Below, one piece after another: positions 28,209 to 38,085 of a stretch of 64,000 bases of DNA (its first letter is position 1; each line of letters starts with the position of its first letter). The notes below the pieces were generated by a model. The model was not told the origin of the DNA and made no database searches. It was given only the letters and a program-made list of their open reading frames with translations. The position numbers were made by a program, and so were the translations under genes. This DNA comes from Diaphorobacter sp. HDW4B. Its GTDB lineage: Bacteria > Pseudomonadota > Gammaproteobacteria > Burkholderiales > Burkholderiaceae_C. The stretch is taken from NCBI RefSeq assembly GCF_011305535.1, contig NZ_CP049905.1:682001-746000 (forward strand), in the 5' to 3' direction.

Positions 28209-29501
28209 TCAGGCGGGTCGCACCATCTTGCAGGTCGTGGGCTGTTCCGCCTTTTCCGCAGGAATCTCGCGGATCACGCGGAAGCCGTAGCCCGATCCTT
28301 CGACATCGAACTTGACACCAGGCGATCCAACTTTTTCCATCATGCCGACGACCAGGTTCTGCTGGAACTGGTGATCCGCCGCACGCATGCGCCCGCGCTG
28401 ACCGAACAGCTTCACGTCAGCCGTTTCCAGTTTGCGCGCAATCGCGACGACGTCGGTGGAGGTCTGCGCGCGCTCAACGGCCTGCGCCAGCGCCTCGATC
28501 ATGAGCTGCATGCGCATGTGAACATAGTCGTCCTGCGGCTTGGGAAAGCGCGTGCGGAAGGACTTGTAGAACGCCTCGCTTTCGGCGGTCTGCACATTGG
28601 GCAGCCAGTCGGCCACGGCAATCACCTTGCCCACGCCCGCATCGCCCAGCGCCGCAGGTGCGCCCAGCGCGTTGCCGTAGAAGGTGTAGAACATGCCTTC
28701 ATAACCGACATCGCGCGCGGCCTTCACCAGCAGCGTCAGATCGTTGCCCCAGTTGCCCGTGATGACCGCCTGCGCGCCGCTGGCCTTGATCTTCACGGCA
28801 TAAGGCGCGAAGTCCTTCACGCGGCCCATGGGGTGCAGCTCCTGCGCCAGCACCTTCACGTCCGGGCGTTGCGCAGCCAACTGCTCGCGCGCTTCGCGCA
28901 GCACGGCCTGACCGAAGCTGTAGTCCTGCCCGATCAGGTACACGCCCTTGAGCGCCTTGTCCTCGCGGATCACATCCATCAGCGCGGCAATGCGCATATT
29001 GGCGTGCGCATCGAAACGGAAATGCCAGAAGCTGCATTTCTCGTTGGTGAGCGAAGGCTCGACCGCCGAGTAGTTCAGGAACAGCACACGCTTGTCCGGC
29101 TCGCGCTCGTTGTGCTTGTTGATCGCATCGATCAGCGCCGACGCCGTGGCCGACGAATTGCCTTGCAGGATCACACGCGCACCATCGTCAATGGCCGCAC
29201 GCAATGCCGACAGCGCTTCTTCGTTCTGCCCCTTGCTATCGTAGCGCTGCAATTGCAGCTTCGTGCCATCGCGCGCATTCACGCGCTCCACCGCCCAGGC
29301 GATGTTGCGCAGCACCGCCTCGCCCGTGTTGGCGAATGGGCCGGACATGCTCTCCACCATAGCGAGCTTGAGCGGAGCAGCATTCGCGCCGCCAGCCGCC
29401 CACGCGGATGTCATGGCGAGCGGAACAAGGCTTGCGCCAAGCGCAAGGGTTCCGGCTGTTTTCAGGGCCGCGCGGCGGGATGTGATTTTCTTGTTCATCA
29501 T
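28209..29501 (-). CDS. ABC transporter substrate-binding protein, branched-chain amino acid/amide type
   Basis: 430 residues from the MMNKK start at 29501; the longer frame begins inside the lipoprotein gene. A Tat-like signal is visible (TSRRAALKTAG, then LALGASLVPLAMTSAWA). The mature protein has the Type 1 periplasmic fold: LKLAMVESMSGPFANTGEAVLRNIAWAVE, VILQGNSSATASALIDAI, VYLIGQDYSFGQAVLREA. No permease or ATPase genes are adjacent, so it is an orphan binding protein or serves a system elsewhere. It lies 10 bp after the DUF2242 stop, likely co-transcribed. Confidence 0.88.
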   Translation of the reverse strand: MMNKKITSRRAALKTAGTLALGASLVPLAMTSAWAAGGANAAPLKLAMVESMSGPFANTGEAVLRNIAWAVERVNARDGTKLQLQRYDSKGQNEEALSALRAAIDDGARVILQGNSSATASALIDAINKHNEREPDKRVLFLNYSAVEPSLTNEKCSFWHFRFDAHANMRIAALMDVIREDKALKGVYLIGQDYSFGQAVLREAREQLAAQRPDVKVLAQELHPMGRVKDFAPYAVKIKASGAQAVITGNWGNDLTLLVKAARDVGYEGMFYTFYGNALGAPAALGDAGVGKVIAVADWLPNVQTAESEAFYKSFRTRFPKPQDDYVHMRMQLMIEALAQAVERAQTSTDVVAIARKLETADVKLFGQRGRMRAADHQFQQNLVVGMMEKVGSPGVKFDVEGSGYGFRVIREIPAEKAEQPTTCKMVRPA

Positions 29502-29511
29502 GTGGCTGTGT

Positions 29512-30300
29512 TCATTCCACCTTGGCAGGCGCTTCGATCGATGGCTTTTCCGCTTGCACGGGCTCAGGCAACGGCTGCTCCTGAATCGGCAAAGCCTTGG
29601 GCGCCACAATGGGTGCGGTCTCCACGGTCACCGGCGCTTCGGACTTGGTCGGTGTGTAAGGTTTGACGCCCGCATCCGCCTGCACATCCATGATGGCGCG
29701 GGCCTGCGATTCAGATTCCGGCGACGGCGCGGTCTTGGAAGCCACCGGCACATAACGATCGAACAACTGGAAGAACAGCTCGTAGAAACGCGGATCGGAC
29801 ACCGTCTCGCTGCCCACCTTGACCAGCGTGTCCTCGGTCGCACTCACCGGCAGCGACACCGAACCGATGGCCCCCACGCCCAGCGATGCGGAGTTGTTGA
29901 TCTTCTTGATCACATAGCGGTCCTGCAGCGCGCTCGCGTAAGCAGCGGTCTTCTCGTCGCTCTTGCCCTCGGGCGCGCAGACGACGCGCATCTCCACCTG
30001 GTAGTGGATCTCGTTGTTCGGCTGAAAATATTTGCGGCCGGTGACCAGTTCATCGGTCGCCGTGTTCACCAGATAACCCTGACTGAGCAGCGCACGGCGT
30101 GCCGCCTCGCAGGTCTTGGTCTGCGACGCGTTGACATGGCGGGTGTACATGCCCGTGTTGTCGAAATCGGCGGGACTGAACGGCACGGCTGGACGATCCA
30201 GTCCCGGCATGGAACTGGGCAGCGAAGTGCATCCGGTCAACAGGGCGGAGCCGACTGCAACACTGGCAGCCAGCCAGAAGAAAAGACGTGGTTGAAGCAT
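29512..30300 (-). CDS. DUF2242 lipoprotein
   Basis: 262 residues. A signal peptide with lipobox ALLTG-C24 is present. DUF2242 features follow: CEAARRALLSQGYLVNTATDELVTGRKYFQPNNEIHYQVEMRVVC, then an aromatic-poor Ser/Asn segment (NNSASLGVGAIGSVSLPV). A Pro/Glu/Val-rich tail follows. The family is restricted largely to betaproteobacteria and has no assigned function. It is predicted to sit in the outer membrane facing the periplasm. Confidence 0.85.
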   Translation of the reverse strand: MLQPRLFFWLAASVAVGSALLTGCTSLPSSMPGLDRPAVPFSPADFDNTGMYTRHVNASQTKTCEAARRALLSQGYLVNTATDELVTGRKYFQPNNEIHYQVEMRVVCAPEGKSDEKTAAYASALQDRYVIKKINNSASLGVGAIGSVSLPVSATEDTLVKVGSETVSDPRFYELFFQLFDRYVPVASKTAPSPESESQARAIMDVQADAGVKPYTPTKSEAPVTVETAPIVAPKALPIQEQPLPEPVQAEKPSIEAPAKVE

Positions 30301-30435
30301 ACAAAACAGTCTCGCACAAAGCGATCACAAAAAATTTGGCAGACACGGCTCTTGAAATGCCTGACTTCCTACCCATTTTCTCAACAAGCGCGCGACATGT
30401 TCAAAAAATGTTCTGAATCCCACAGGAGTCAAGAG

Positions 30436-30822
30436 ATGATTTTCGCACCCGTTATTGGCCGTCATGCAGCATTTGGTATCCCTCGCGTTTCCGATGAGGC
30501 CCTGCAACGTTTTCTGCACACTGCGGTGCAGAATGCCGCACCCGACAACAATGTCCATGTGAGCAAGGATGACAATGGCGTCGTCACGCTGCAATTGGAC
30601 GTTCCCGGCCTCTCCCGCGAGCAACTGCAGATCCGCATCGAAGGCAAGCAGGTACATCTGGCCAGCGTCGAAGGCGCGCCCCGCAGCCTTCGCCGCAGTT
30701 GGGAACTGGCCGATGACATCGACACCAGCGCCAGCACGGCCAAGCTCGAAAACGGCGTGCTTACGCTGACGCTTTCCAAGCTGGCACCGATCGACAAGAG
30801 CGTGCAACTGTCCATCAACTAA
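30436..30822 (+). CDS. Small heat-shock protein-like, Hsp20 family
   Basis: 128 residues; the start has AGGAG 7 nt upstream. The alpha-crystallin domain runs from about residue 37 (VHVSKDDNGVVTLQLDVPGLSREQLQIRIEGKQVHL) to SAKLENGVLTLTLSKLAP, with the A-x-x-x-N-G-V-L-x-L motif intact. The C-terminal IxI anchor is not typical (it ends VQLSIN) and the N-terminal arm is short, so oligomers may be small. Confidence 0.88.
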   Translation: MIFAPVIGRHAAFGIPRVSDEALQRFLHTAVQNAAPDNNVHVSKDDNGVVTLQLDVPGLSREQLQIRIEGKQVHLASVEGAPRSLRRSWELADDIDTSASTAKLENGVLTLTLSKLAPIDKSVQLSIN

Positions 30823-30877
30823 GCAGGTTCACGACAGATAGACAAGCAGTCATCGAGATAGTTCATATATAGCAGGG

Positions 30878-30905
30878 AAAAGGCGATCTTCGGGTCGCCT
30901 TTTTC
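30878..30905. terminator. Bidirectional terminator between hsp20 and argE
   Basis: Stem AAAAGGCGA / TCGCCTTTT with an 8-nt TCTTCGGG loop and T tracts on both sides. Confidence 0.85.
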
Positions 30906-30923
30906 TTTGCGCAGAACCTTCGT

Positions 30924-32087
30924 TCAAACCAGCGACTGCCCGATCTTTCGCAAGAATCGCTCGCACGATTCCAACTGTTGAATGTCCACATATTCATTGG
31001 GCTTGTGCGCCTGCTCGATGGAGCCGGGGCCACACACCACGGTGGGAATGCCGATGTTCTGGAACAGCCCCGCCTCGGTCGCATAAGCCACCTTGCGCTT
31101 GTCCTGATCGGCGGTGAGCGCGCGCACCAGTTGCGTGATCGCTGCGTCTTCCGTGGCTTCGAGTGCCGGAGCGCTTGCGCGTCTTTCGACATCGATGCGC
31201 GCATCGGCAAATTCGCGTTGCATGCGGGGCAGCAATTCACTTTGCACGTAAGCATCGACCTGCGCCTGAATGCCGTCCGACGACATGCCCGGCAGATTGC
31301 GGAATTCGTAGACGAATTCGCACAGCTCGGGGATCGTATTCACCGCGATGCCGCCCTGAATCTGGTTGGTGGTCATCGTGGTGAAGGGCACGTCGAAGAA
31401 TTCGTCGTAAGGACCATGCTCCTTGAAGTGATCGGAGATGTCGCGAATCCGGCAGATGAGCCGCGCCGCGTATTCAATCGCGTTCGATCCCTTGGGTGTG
31501 AGCGACGAATGTGCGGCCTTGCCGTGCACGCGGCAGCGGTAGACGTTGATGCCCTTGTGCGCCACCACCACCTGCATGCTGGTCGGCTCGCCCACCACGC
31601 AGCCGTCGAATTTCGCTCCGCGCAGCTTGAGTCCCTCAAGCATGAACGGCGCGCCCGCGCAGCCCACTTCTTCGTCATACGACAGCGCAAAATGCAGCGG
31701 CTTCGTGCGCGGCATGCGCATGAATTCGGGCACGAGCGCAAGCCCTGCCGCGATGAAACCTTTCATGTCGCAGCTGCCGCGCCCGAACAGGCGACCATCA
31801 CGCTCGGTCAGTTCAAACGGATGGCTGTCCCACTGCTGGCCATCGATCGGCACCACGTCCGTGTGACCCGAGAGCACGATACCGCCTTCCGTTCGCCCAT
31901 CCGATGCAGGCAGCGTCGCGAAAAGATTGGCTTTGTTGCCTTCGGGCGAATGCATCACTTCGACGCGCGCGCCTTCACGCACAAGCGCGTCGCGCACGCA
32001 TTCGATAAGTTGCAGATTCGAGTTGCGGCTGGTGGTGTCGAAAGACACCAGTTTTTCCAGCCATTCGCGGGTATTCATCCAGGTCAT
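30924..32087 (-). CDS. argE: Acetylornithine deacetylase
   Basis: 387 residues from ATG 32087; GTG 32093 and ATG 32078 are alternatives. M20 metallopeptidase motifs: SGHTDVVP with His75 and Asp77, [12 protein letters not shown] with the bridging Asp, and the catalytic-base region [13 protein letters not shown]. Removes the acetyl group from N-acetylornithine in arginine synthesis. It stands alone, away from other arg genes. Confidence 0.88.
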   Translation of the reverse strand: MTWMNTREWLEKLVSFDTTSRNSNLQLIECVRDALVREGARVEVMHSPEGNKANLFATLPASDGRTEGGIVLSGHTDVVPIDGQQWDSHPFELTERDGRLFGRGSCDMKGFIAAGLALVPEFMRMPRTKPLHFALSYDEEVGCAGAPFMLEGLKLRGAKFDGCVVGEPTSMQVVVAHKGINVYRCRVHGKAAHSSLTPKGSNAIEYAARLICRIRDISDHFKEHGPYDEFFDVPFTTMTTNQIQGGIAVNTIPELCEFVYEFRNLPGMSSDGIQAQVDAYVQSELLPRMQREFADARIDVERRASAPALEATEDAAITQLVRALTADQDKRKVAYATEAGLFQNIGIPTVVCGPGSIEQAHKPNEYVDIQQLESCERFLRKIGQSLV

Positions 32088-32124
32088 CGGCACAGTGTAC
32101 GTCCGGCCGATGACCTCTCTGATT

Positions 32125-33327
32125 TCATTCGTGCCTCAGCGCATCGATCGGATCGAGCCGCGCCGCACGCCGCGCCGGGAAGTAGCCGAACACCACGCCA
32201 ATCGCTGCAGAGAACACAAAGCTCAGCAGATTCACGCCCGGGCTGAACAGGTAAGGCACCTGCATGAGTTGCGAAAGCCCCAGCGATGCCAGCGTCGCCA
32301 GCACGATGCCGATCAGCCCGCCCAGTGCGGCCAGCACCACGGCTTCGATCAGGAACTGCAGCAGCACGTCGCGCTCAAGCGCACCGATGGCAAGCCGCAG
32401 ACCGATCTCGCGCGTGCGCTCCGTCACGCTCACCAGCATGATGTTCATGATGCCGATGCCGCCCACCAGCAGGCTCACCGCAGCGACTGCACCCAGCAGC
32501 ATGGTCAGCACTCTGGTGGTGCCCGAGAGCGTGTCGGCAAGCTGCTTGGTGTCGAGAATATTGAAGTTGTTCTCGTCGCCCTTGGACAGCTTGCGCTGCT
32601 CGCGCAGCAGGCTGTTGAGGCTGGCCTTCACGCGCTCGGGGTCGCTCTCGTCCTGCATCGAAATCAGCAGCGTGTTCACGCGCGTGTTGCCGGTCAGCCG
32701 GCGCTGCATGGTCTTCAGCGGAATCAGCACCATGTCGTCCTGATCGTTGCCGAACGCGCCCTGCCCCTTGGAGCCCAGCACGCCGATGATCTCGCACGAA
32801 AACGCCTTCACGCGCAGGCGCTCGCCCAGCACATCGTCCTTGCCGAAAAGCTCGCGGCGCACGGTCTCGCCGATGATGCAGACGGCCGATCCAGCCTTCA
32901 TTTCATCAGCTGTGAATTGCCTGCCCTGCACCAGACTCCAGTTGCCGGTGATCAGCCAATCGTTGGTGCTGCCGATCACGCTGCTCGACCAGTTGCGACC
33001 ACCGGCCACCAAGGTGGCGGCGGACCGGCCCTCAGGCGCAACCGCCAGAATGCCGCCGATCTGCTGGGCGATCACATCGGCATCCGTGTCCTTGAACGAC
33101 GGCGCGGTGCTGGCGCCCGGTCCCATGCGCTGGCCCGGGCGCACCTGCAACAGATTGGTGCCGAGACCCGAAATCTGATCCTGCACCGCGCGCGTCGCGC
33201 CATTGCCGAGCGTGACCATGGTGATCACCGCGCTCACACCGATCACGATGCCGAGCACCGTGAGAAACGAGCGCAGCAGATTGCGACGAATCGAGCGCAG
33301 CGCAAGCCATATCGTGTTGAACAGCAT
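32125..33327 (-). CDS. MacB-type ABC exporter permease
   Basis: 400 residues from ATG 33327, which overlaps the ATPase stop as TGATG. FtsX/MacB topology: one N-terminal TM ([29 protein letters not shown]), a large periplasmic MacB-PCD domain, then three C-terminal TMs including [39 protein letters not shown]. In E. coli MacB the ATPase is fused; here it is a separate gene. It works with the adaptor and outer-membrane genes upstream in a tripartite exporter. Confidence 0.92.
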   Translation of the reverse strand: MLFNTIWLALRSIRRNLLRSFLTVLGIVIGVSAVITMVTLGNGATRAVQDQISGLGTNLLQVRPGQRMGPGASTAPSFKDTDADVIAQQIGGILAVAPEGRSAATLVAGGRNWSSSVIGSTNDWLITGNWSLVQGRQFTADEMKAGSAVCIIGETVRRELFGKDDVLGERLRVKAFSCEIIGVLGSKGQGAFGNDQDDMVLIPLKTMQRRLTGNTRVNTLLISMQDESDPERVKASLNSLLREQRKLSKGDENNFNILDTKQLADTLSGTTRVLTMLLGAVAAVSLLVGGIGIMNIMLVSVTERTREIGLRLAIGALERDVLLQFLIEAVVLAALGGLIGIVLATLASLGLSQLMQVPYLFSPGVNLLSFVFSAAIGVVFGYFPARRAARLDPIDALRHE

Positions 33328-34061
33328 CAGTGCGCCTCCGCTTTTTTGGCACGCAGCATGAACGGTTCGTTGGGCACATCGCTGTCCATCATGCCGTCCT
33401 TGAAACGCACGATGCGGCGTGCATACGCCGCCATATCGGGCTCGTGCGTCACCATGATGACGGTGATGCCGTGCTCGGTGTTGAGCTGCCAGAGCAGCTC
33501 CATGATCTCGCAACTGCGCTGCGTGTCGAGGTTGCCGGTCGGCTCGTCGGCCAGCAGCACCAGCGGCTCGGTGACGATGGCACGCGCAATCGCCACGCGT
33601 TGTTGCTGACCGCCCGAAAGCTCGGACGGGCCGTGGTGTTCCCAGCCTGTCAGTCCCACCGCTGCCAACGCCTTCTTGGCCGCCGCATGTCGCTCGGCGG
33701 CAGGCTCGCCGCGATACAGCAGCGGCAGCTCCACGTTTTCCTGCGCCGATGTGCGCGGCAGCAAATGAAATCCCTGGAACACAAAGCCCAGGTATTGCCG
33801 ACGCAGCAGCGCACGTTCGTCACGCGAGAGATTTTCGACGTGCGCGCCCTTGAACAGGTACTCACCGGACGTGGGCCGGTCCAGACAGCCGATGGTGTTC
33901 ATCGCCGTCGATTTGCCCGAGCCACTCGGCCCCATGATCGCCACAAAATCACCTTGCTCGATGGTCAGGTCCACGCCCTTGAGCGCCTGAAACGCGAGCG
34001 CGCCGGTACCGTAGACCTTGGTCACATTGCGCAGTTCGATCAACGGAGTGCTGCCACTCAT
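33327..34061 (-). CDS. MacB/LolD-type ABC transporter ATPase
   Basis: 244 residues. Walker [10 protein letters not shown] at 44-52, Q-loop [10 protein letters not shown], signature [14 protein letters not shown] and Walker [17 protein letters not shown] overlaps the adaptor stop (ATGA) and its stop overlaps the permease start, so the three are translationally coupled. It drives the mechanotransmission cycle of the MacB-like permease. Confidence 0.94.
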   Translation of the reverse strand: MSGSTPLIELRNVTKVYGTGALAFQALKGVDLTIEQGDFVAIMGPSGSGKSTAMNTIGCLDRPTSGEYLFKGAHVENLSRDERALLRRQYLGFVFQGFHLLPRTSAQENVELPLLYRGEPAAERHAAAKKALAAVGLTGWEHHGPSELSGGQQQRVAIARAIVTEPLVLLADEPTGNLDTQRSCEIMELLWQLNTEHGITVIMVTHEPDMAAYARRIVRFKDGMMDSDVPNEPFMLRAKKAEAH

Positions 34062-35485
34062 CCCTTGGCTCCTGCCACGCGCTGATCGGTGATCACGCGC
34101 ATGCCGGGCTGCAGTTGCTCGCTGGTGACTTCGGTGCTGCGGCCGTCCGAGATGCCCGTACGCACCATGACGGCACGCGCCTGTCCGCCCTCGTCGATCC
34201 AGATGCGGCGCTCGCCAGCAGGCAGTGCGGGCTCATCCGCGCCCTTGCCCGATCCGCCCATGCCACGCGGTGGGCGCGGCATGAGCTGGCCCATGATGCC
34301 GCCGCCACTGCCACCACTCTTGGCCTTGTCGCCACCGGCGCCACCCGCACCTCCAGCCGGTGGCCCGCCTTGCGGCCCGCCAGCAGCAGGTGCACCCGCT
34401 GCCTGGCCCGACGGCGTGAAGCGCAGCGCCGCGTTCGGCACCAGCAGCACGTCCTTGCGCTGCGTGGAAATGATGGTGGCCGATGCCGTCATGCCGGGGC
34501 GCAAAGTCTTGTCTTCGTTATCGACATTCAGGCGCGTGGTGTAGGTCACCACGTTGTCGGTGGTCGTCGATCCGAAAGCCACACGCGCGACCTTGGCCGG
34601 GAAGCTGCGGCCCGGATAGGCGCTCACCGTGAAGCTCGCTTCCTGATCCTGCTTGACGCTGCCCACATCGGCCTCGTCCACATTCACGTCAAGGCGCAGT
34701 TGCGCCAAGTCTTCGGCCAGCGTGAACAGCGTCACCGCCTGCAGCGACGCGGCCACGGCGTTGCCGGGCTCGACCGCACGCGTGAGCACCACGCCATCGA
34801 TGGGCGACACCACCGACGCTTTGGACAGATTGGTCTCGTCCGAAGCCAGCGCCGCCGTTGCATCACGCACCGACGCAGCAGATGAGTTCTGCGTGGCAAT
34901 GGCACGATCGAGCGTCGCCTTGCCGGTGTCCATTTCGCTGGCCGACGGCACCTTGCCGCCCGAGATGCGATGCACTTCCTGCAGACGTTTCAGGCTGGCC
35001 TGCGCTTCGGCCACAGTGGCATTCGATTCGGCCAGCTTGGCCTGTGCCGCAGCCAAGGAAGCACGCGAACGCTCGACCTGCGAGCGCAGCTTGGTCGGGT
35101 CCAGCTCAACCAGCACCTGGCCTTTTTTCACATGATCGTTCACGTCCACCAGCACGCGCGCCACGGTGCCCGAAAGCTCACTGCCGATGGTCACCGAGCG
35201 CGTGGGTTGCAGCGTGCCGTTGGCCATCACGGTGAGCGTGATGTCGCCCTTGGCCGCAGGCTGGCTCACGAACTGCGGCGCGGCCTTGGCGGCGCTGTTC
35301 TTGCTCCACGCATAGAAACCGCCACCGGCCACAAGCAGCGCTGCCACGCCGATCCAGACCGTCGTACGCTGCCACCATTTGCGCGATGCGCCGGGGCCCA
35401 GCAGATCACGCTTGGCCTGTTCCGCAGAAACGGAAGATGTGGCTGCGGATGTGGAAGAAGAATTGCTTTGCTGCTGCTCACTCAT
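34058..35485 (-). CDS. MacA-type periplasmic adaptor subunit
   Basis: 475 residues. A cytoplasmic Ser/Thr/Ala-rich N-terminus precedes one TM anchor (TVWIGVAALLVAGGGFYAW). Then come the lipoyl halves (VLVDVNDHVKKGQVLVELDP and VVSPIDGVVLTRAVEPGNAV), a coiled-coil hairpin and a membrane-fusion beta-barrel. Unusual: a ~60-residue Gly/Pro/Ala-rich low-complexity insert lies between the barrel and the last domain (GAPAAGGPQGGPPAGGAGG and onward). Start and stop overlap both neighbouring genes. Confidence 0.92.
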   Translation of the reverse strand: MSEQQQSNSSSTSAATSSVSAEQAKRDLLGPGASRKWWQRTTVWIGVAALLVAGGGFYAWSKNSAAKAAPQFVSQPAAKGDITLTVMANGTLQPTRSVTIGSELSGTVARVLVDVNDHVKKGQVLVELDPTKLRSQVERSRASLAAAQAKLAESNATVAEAQASLKRLQEVHRISGGKVPSASEMDTGKATLDRAIATQNSSAASVRDATAALASDETNLSKASVVSPIDGVVLTRAVEPGNAVAASLQAVTLFTLAEDLAQLRLDVNVDEADVGSVKQDQEASFTVSAYPGRSFPAKVARVAFGSTTTDNVVTYTTRLNVDNEDKTLRPGMTASATIISTQRKDVLLVPNAALRFTPSGQAAGAPAAGGPQGGPPAGGAGGAGGDKAKSGGSGGGIMGQLMPRPPRGMGGSGKGADEPALPAGERRIWIDEGGQARAVMVRTGISDGRSTEVTSEQLQPGMRVITDQRVAGAKG

Positions 35486-37008
35486 TGCTTGCCTGCCTGG
35501 GAAATCTTGGATGCGTTGTGGTTGTCGGCGTTGCCGCTTACCGGATGGCTCTCGGGCGACCAGCCACCGCCCAGCGCCTTGTACAGACGCACATGGTCCT
35601 GCAGCAGGCTGGCCTCGGTGCTCACCACGCTGTCCTGCGCGGAAAGCAGGCTGCGCTGCGTTTCGAGCACCGTTTGAAAATCAACCAGACCGCTCGTGTA
35701 CTGCTGCTGTGCGAGCAGATTGGCGTTGCCTGCCGATTCAGCGGCGATGCGCAACTCCGCGAGCTTGGCACGGTCGCCCCGGACAGTGGCGAGCGCGTCC
35801 TCCACCTCCTGCAGGGCCGTGAGCACGGTGGTTTGATAACTGCTGCGCGACTGCTCCAGCGCCGCGATCTGCGCCTCGACCTGCGCACGCAACGCACCGC
35901 CGTCGAACACAGGAACCGACAGGCCGCCGAGGATCGACGCGGCCACGGCAGAACCGCCACTCAATGCACCGATCGTTGCCGCACCCAAGCCCAGCGAACC
36001 ACTCAACTTGAGGCTCGGATAACGCGCGGCCTGTGCCTGATCGACACGCGCAAGCGCCGCCTTCACCTGCTCTCCCGCCTGCCACACATCAGGCCGCTGG
36101 CGCAGCGTGTCTGCAGGAAAACGCAAGCTCAGTTGTTGCGGTGCCTGCGGCAGCTTTTGCGTTTCGGCGAGTTGCTGGTCGAGTGCCTCTGGCGTCTTGC
36201 CGGTCAGCACCGCCAGGCTGTGCCTGCTTTGTGCGATGCTGCTGGTCAGTTGCGGAATCTGCGCTGCCGTCTGCTGCACCTGCGTGCGCGATTGCTCGAC
36301 GACCAGCGACGTGGTCAGCCCCGCCTGCCGCCGCCATTCGGTGATCTGCAGCGTTTCCTGCTGGCTCTTGAGATTGTTCTCGGCGATCAGCAAGCGCTGC
36401 TGGCCGCTGCGCAGATCGACATAGGCGAGCGCGACTTCAGCAGAAAGCGAAACGCGCGCACCTTCGAGCGCCGCCCGCGTCGCCGCCAGATCGGCCTCGC
36501 TGGCCGTCACGCCAGACTGCAGCTTGCCGAACAGATCGATCTCCCAGCTCGCATCGAGGCCCGTGCTGACATAGTTCGAACTGCCGTTGTTGCCCTGACG
36601 CGAACGCTGCGCCGAGCCCGAACCGTTCACGTTGGGCAAAAGACCAGCGCGTGTCTGATCGGCCTGCGCGCGCGCCTGCGCCACCGCCTGCTGCGCGCCA
36701 CGCAGACCGGGATTGGCAGCGAGCGCCTGCTCGATCAGCGCCGTCATCTGTGCATCGCCAAACTGCTGCCACCAGCTCACGAGTTGCGCGTCCGCATCCG
36801 CGCCTGCGCCTGCGCCTGCGCCTGCATTCTGCGATGCCGCAGTGCCAGACCAGTTCTGCGGCACGCTGACCTGCGCGCTTTCGCCGGGAAGACTGCGATC
36901 CACGCCGAACGACGAGCAACCCGCGATCAGCAGCGCCAGTCCCAGCACACCAAGGCGATGGACCGGCGCCGGGCGGAAAAAAGGGGATGGGAAATTGGTA
37001 TGGGACAT
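35482..37008 (-). CDS. NodT-family outer-membrane efflux lipoprotein (TolC-like)
   Basis: 508 residues from ATG 37008. Lipobox LLIAG-C31 is followed by two OEP repeats (ALAANPGLRGAQQAVAQARAQADQTRAGLLPNV and the second copy near ALARVDQAQAARYPSLKLSGSLG). An Ala/Gly segment at ~50-70 is repetitive at DNA level (GCGCCTGCGCCT). It provides the exit duct for the MacAB-like pump and leads the four-gene operon, each gene overlapping the next by 3-4 bp or more. Confidence 0.92.
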   Translation of the reverse strand: MSHTNFPSPFFRPAPVHRLGVLGLALLIAGCSSFGVDRSLPGESAQVSVPQNWSGTAASQNAGAGAGAGADADAQLVSWWQQFGDAQMTALIEQALAANPGLRGAQQAVAQARAQADQTRAGLLPNVNGSGSAQRSRQGNNGSSNYVSTGLDASWEIDLFGKLQSGVTASEADLAATRAALEGARVSLSAEVALAYVDLRSGQQRLLIAENNLKSQQETLQITEWRRQAGLTTSLVVEQSRTQVQQTAAQIPQLTSSIAQSRHSLAVLTGKTPEALDQQLAETQKLPQAPQQLSLRFPADTLRQRPDVWQAGEQVKAALARVDQAQAARYPSLKLSGSLGLGAATIGALSGGSAVAASILGGLSVPVFDGGALRAQVEAQIAALEQSRSSYQTTVLTALQEVEDALATVRGDRAKLAELRIAAESAGNANLLAQQQYTSGLVDFQTVLETQRSLLSAQDSVVSTEASLLQDHVRLYKALGGGWSPESHPVSGNADNHNASKISQAGKQ

Positions 37009-37399
37009 GTTGACTTTCAACTGCCTCGCCGACGACACGTCGATCCGGCCTGCAGAACACCCTCCGTGCTGCGCCGGCCTGTTGGGCGAGCGCTTTTTCG
37101 TAACTGATTGTCCAATTGTGACCCGCCGATTTATCGCCCGCACTTCAGCCTTGTGAAGTCTGTGTAAACCCGCGAATGGAGGGAAGATTGTTGATCGAAG
37201 GCAAGAATTCCCCGCCCATTCACCCGTGTTTGGGCTGTCGTCCGACAGGTCAAGAGACCGAAGTTTGTAAACAATCCGACTATTGGGATGGACTGTCCCA
37301 AAAGCCAAAGCAATAAATCGGAAATTTGGCGACACAATCCGCTCATTCCGTTTTTTTCACCCCGTTCCACCTCGTTTCAACCCAACCAAGGAATCACCC
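37009..37399. promoter_or_regulatory. Divergent intergenic region between the exporter operon and wrbA
   Basis: 391 bp without a credible gene. It must hold promoters for both directions. An inverted repeat TTGGGA-N7-TCCCAA at 37283-37301 is an operator candidate about 100 bp upstream of wrbA. No other structure was found. Confidence 0.45.
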
Positions 37400-38002
37400 A
37401 TGGCCAAGATCCTCGTGCTCTACCACTCCATGTACGGACATATCGAAACCATGGCCAACGCCGTGGCCGAGGGCGCCAAGAGCGTCGCGGGCGCGGAAGT
37501 GGTCATCAAGCGTGTGCCTGAAACCATCCCTGCCGATGTGTTCAAGAACGTGGGTGGCAAGGTCGATCAGGCGGCTCCGGTGGCAACGCCTGCCGAACTG
37601 GCCGAGTACGACGCCATCATCGTGGGCACGGGCACACGATTCGGCAACATGACCGCCCAGATGCGCAACTTCTGGGACCAGACCGGCGGCCTGTGGGCCA
37701 AGGGCGCGTTGGTCGGCAAGGTCGGCAGCGTGTTCGTCTCCACCGGCACTGGCGGCGGCCAGGAAATGACGGTCGTGGCCACCTGGGCCACGCTGGCTCA
37801 CCACGGCATGCTGATCGCCCCCGTGGGCTACCGCTTCCCCGAGCAGACCAACCTGGCTTCGGTCAAGGGCGGCAACTCGCCTTACGGAGCGACCACCATC
37901 GCCGGTGCGGACGGTTCCCGCCAGCCACACGCTGACGAGTTGCTGATCGCACGCGGCCAAGGCCAGGCTGTGGCCGAACTGGCTGTGAAGCTGAGCAAGT
38001 AA
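37400..38002 (+). CDS. wrbA: NAD(P)H:quinone oxidoreductase, WrbA type
   Basis: 200 residues, start with AAGGAA 6 nt upstream. Flavodoxin-like: FMN phosphate loop [15 protein letters not shown] (residues ~8-22), [24 protein letters not shown] and [11 protein letters not shown], then [29 protein letters not shown], diagnostic of WrbA. Two-electron reduction of quinones limits semiquinone formation and oxidative stress. Confidence 0.95.
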   Translation: MAKILVLYHSMYGHIETMANAVAEGAKSVAGAEVVIKRVPETIPADVFKNVGGKVDQAAPVATPAELAEYDAIIVGTGTRFGNMTAQMRNFWDQTGGLWAKGALVGKVGSVFVSTGTGGGQEMTVVATWATLAHHGMLIAPVGYRFPEQTNLASVKGGNSPYGATTIAGADGSRQPHADELLIARGQGQAVAELAVKLSK

Positions 38003-38020
38003 CCCGCTCTTCTCGCATCC

Positions 38021-38058
38021 CCAACAACAACGGCTCCCGAGGGAGCCGTTGTTGTTGG
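38021..38058. terminator. Hairpin between wrbA and tsaD
   Basis: A 17-bp near-perfect palindrome (CCAACAACAACGGCTCC / GGAGCCGTTGTTGTTGG) between converging genes. It is long and stable with only a short T-rich tail. Confidence 0.7.
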
Positions 38059-38085
38059 CATTGATTTATTTGGGTCCGCTCGAAA

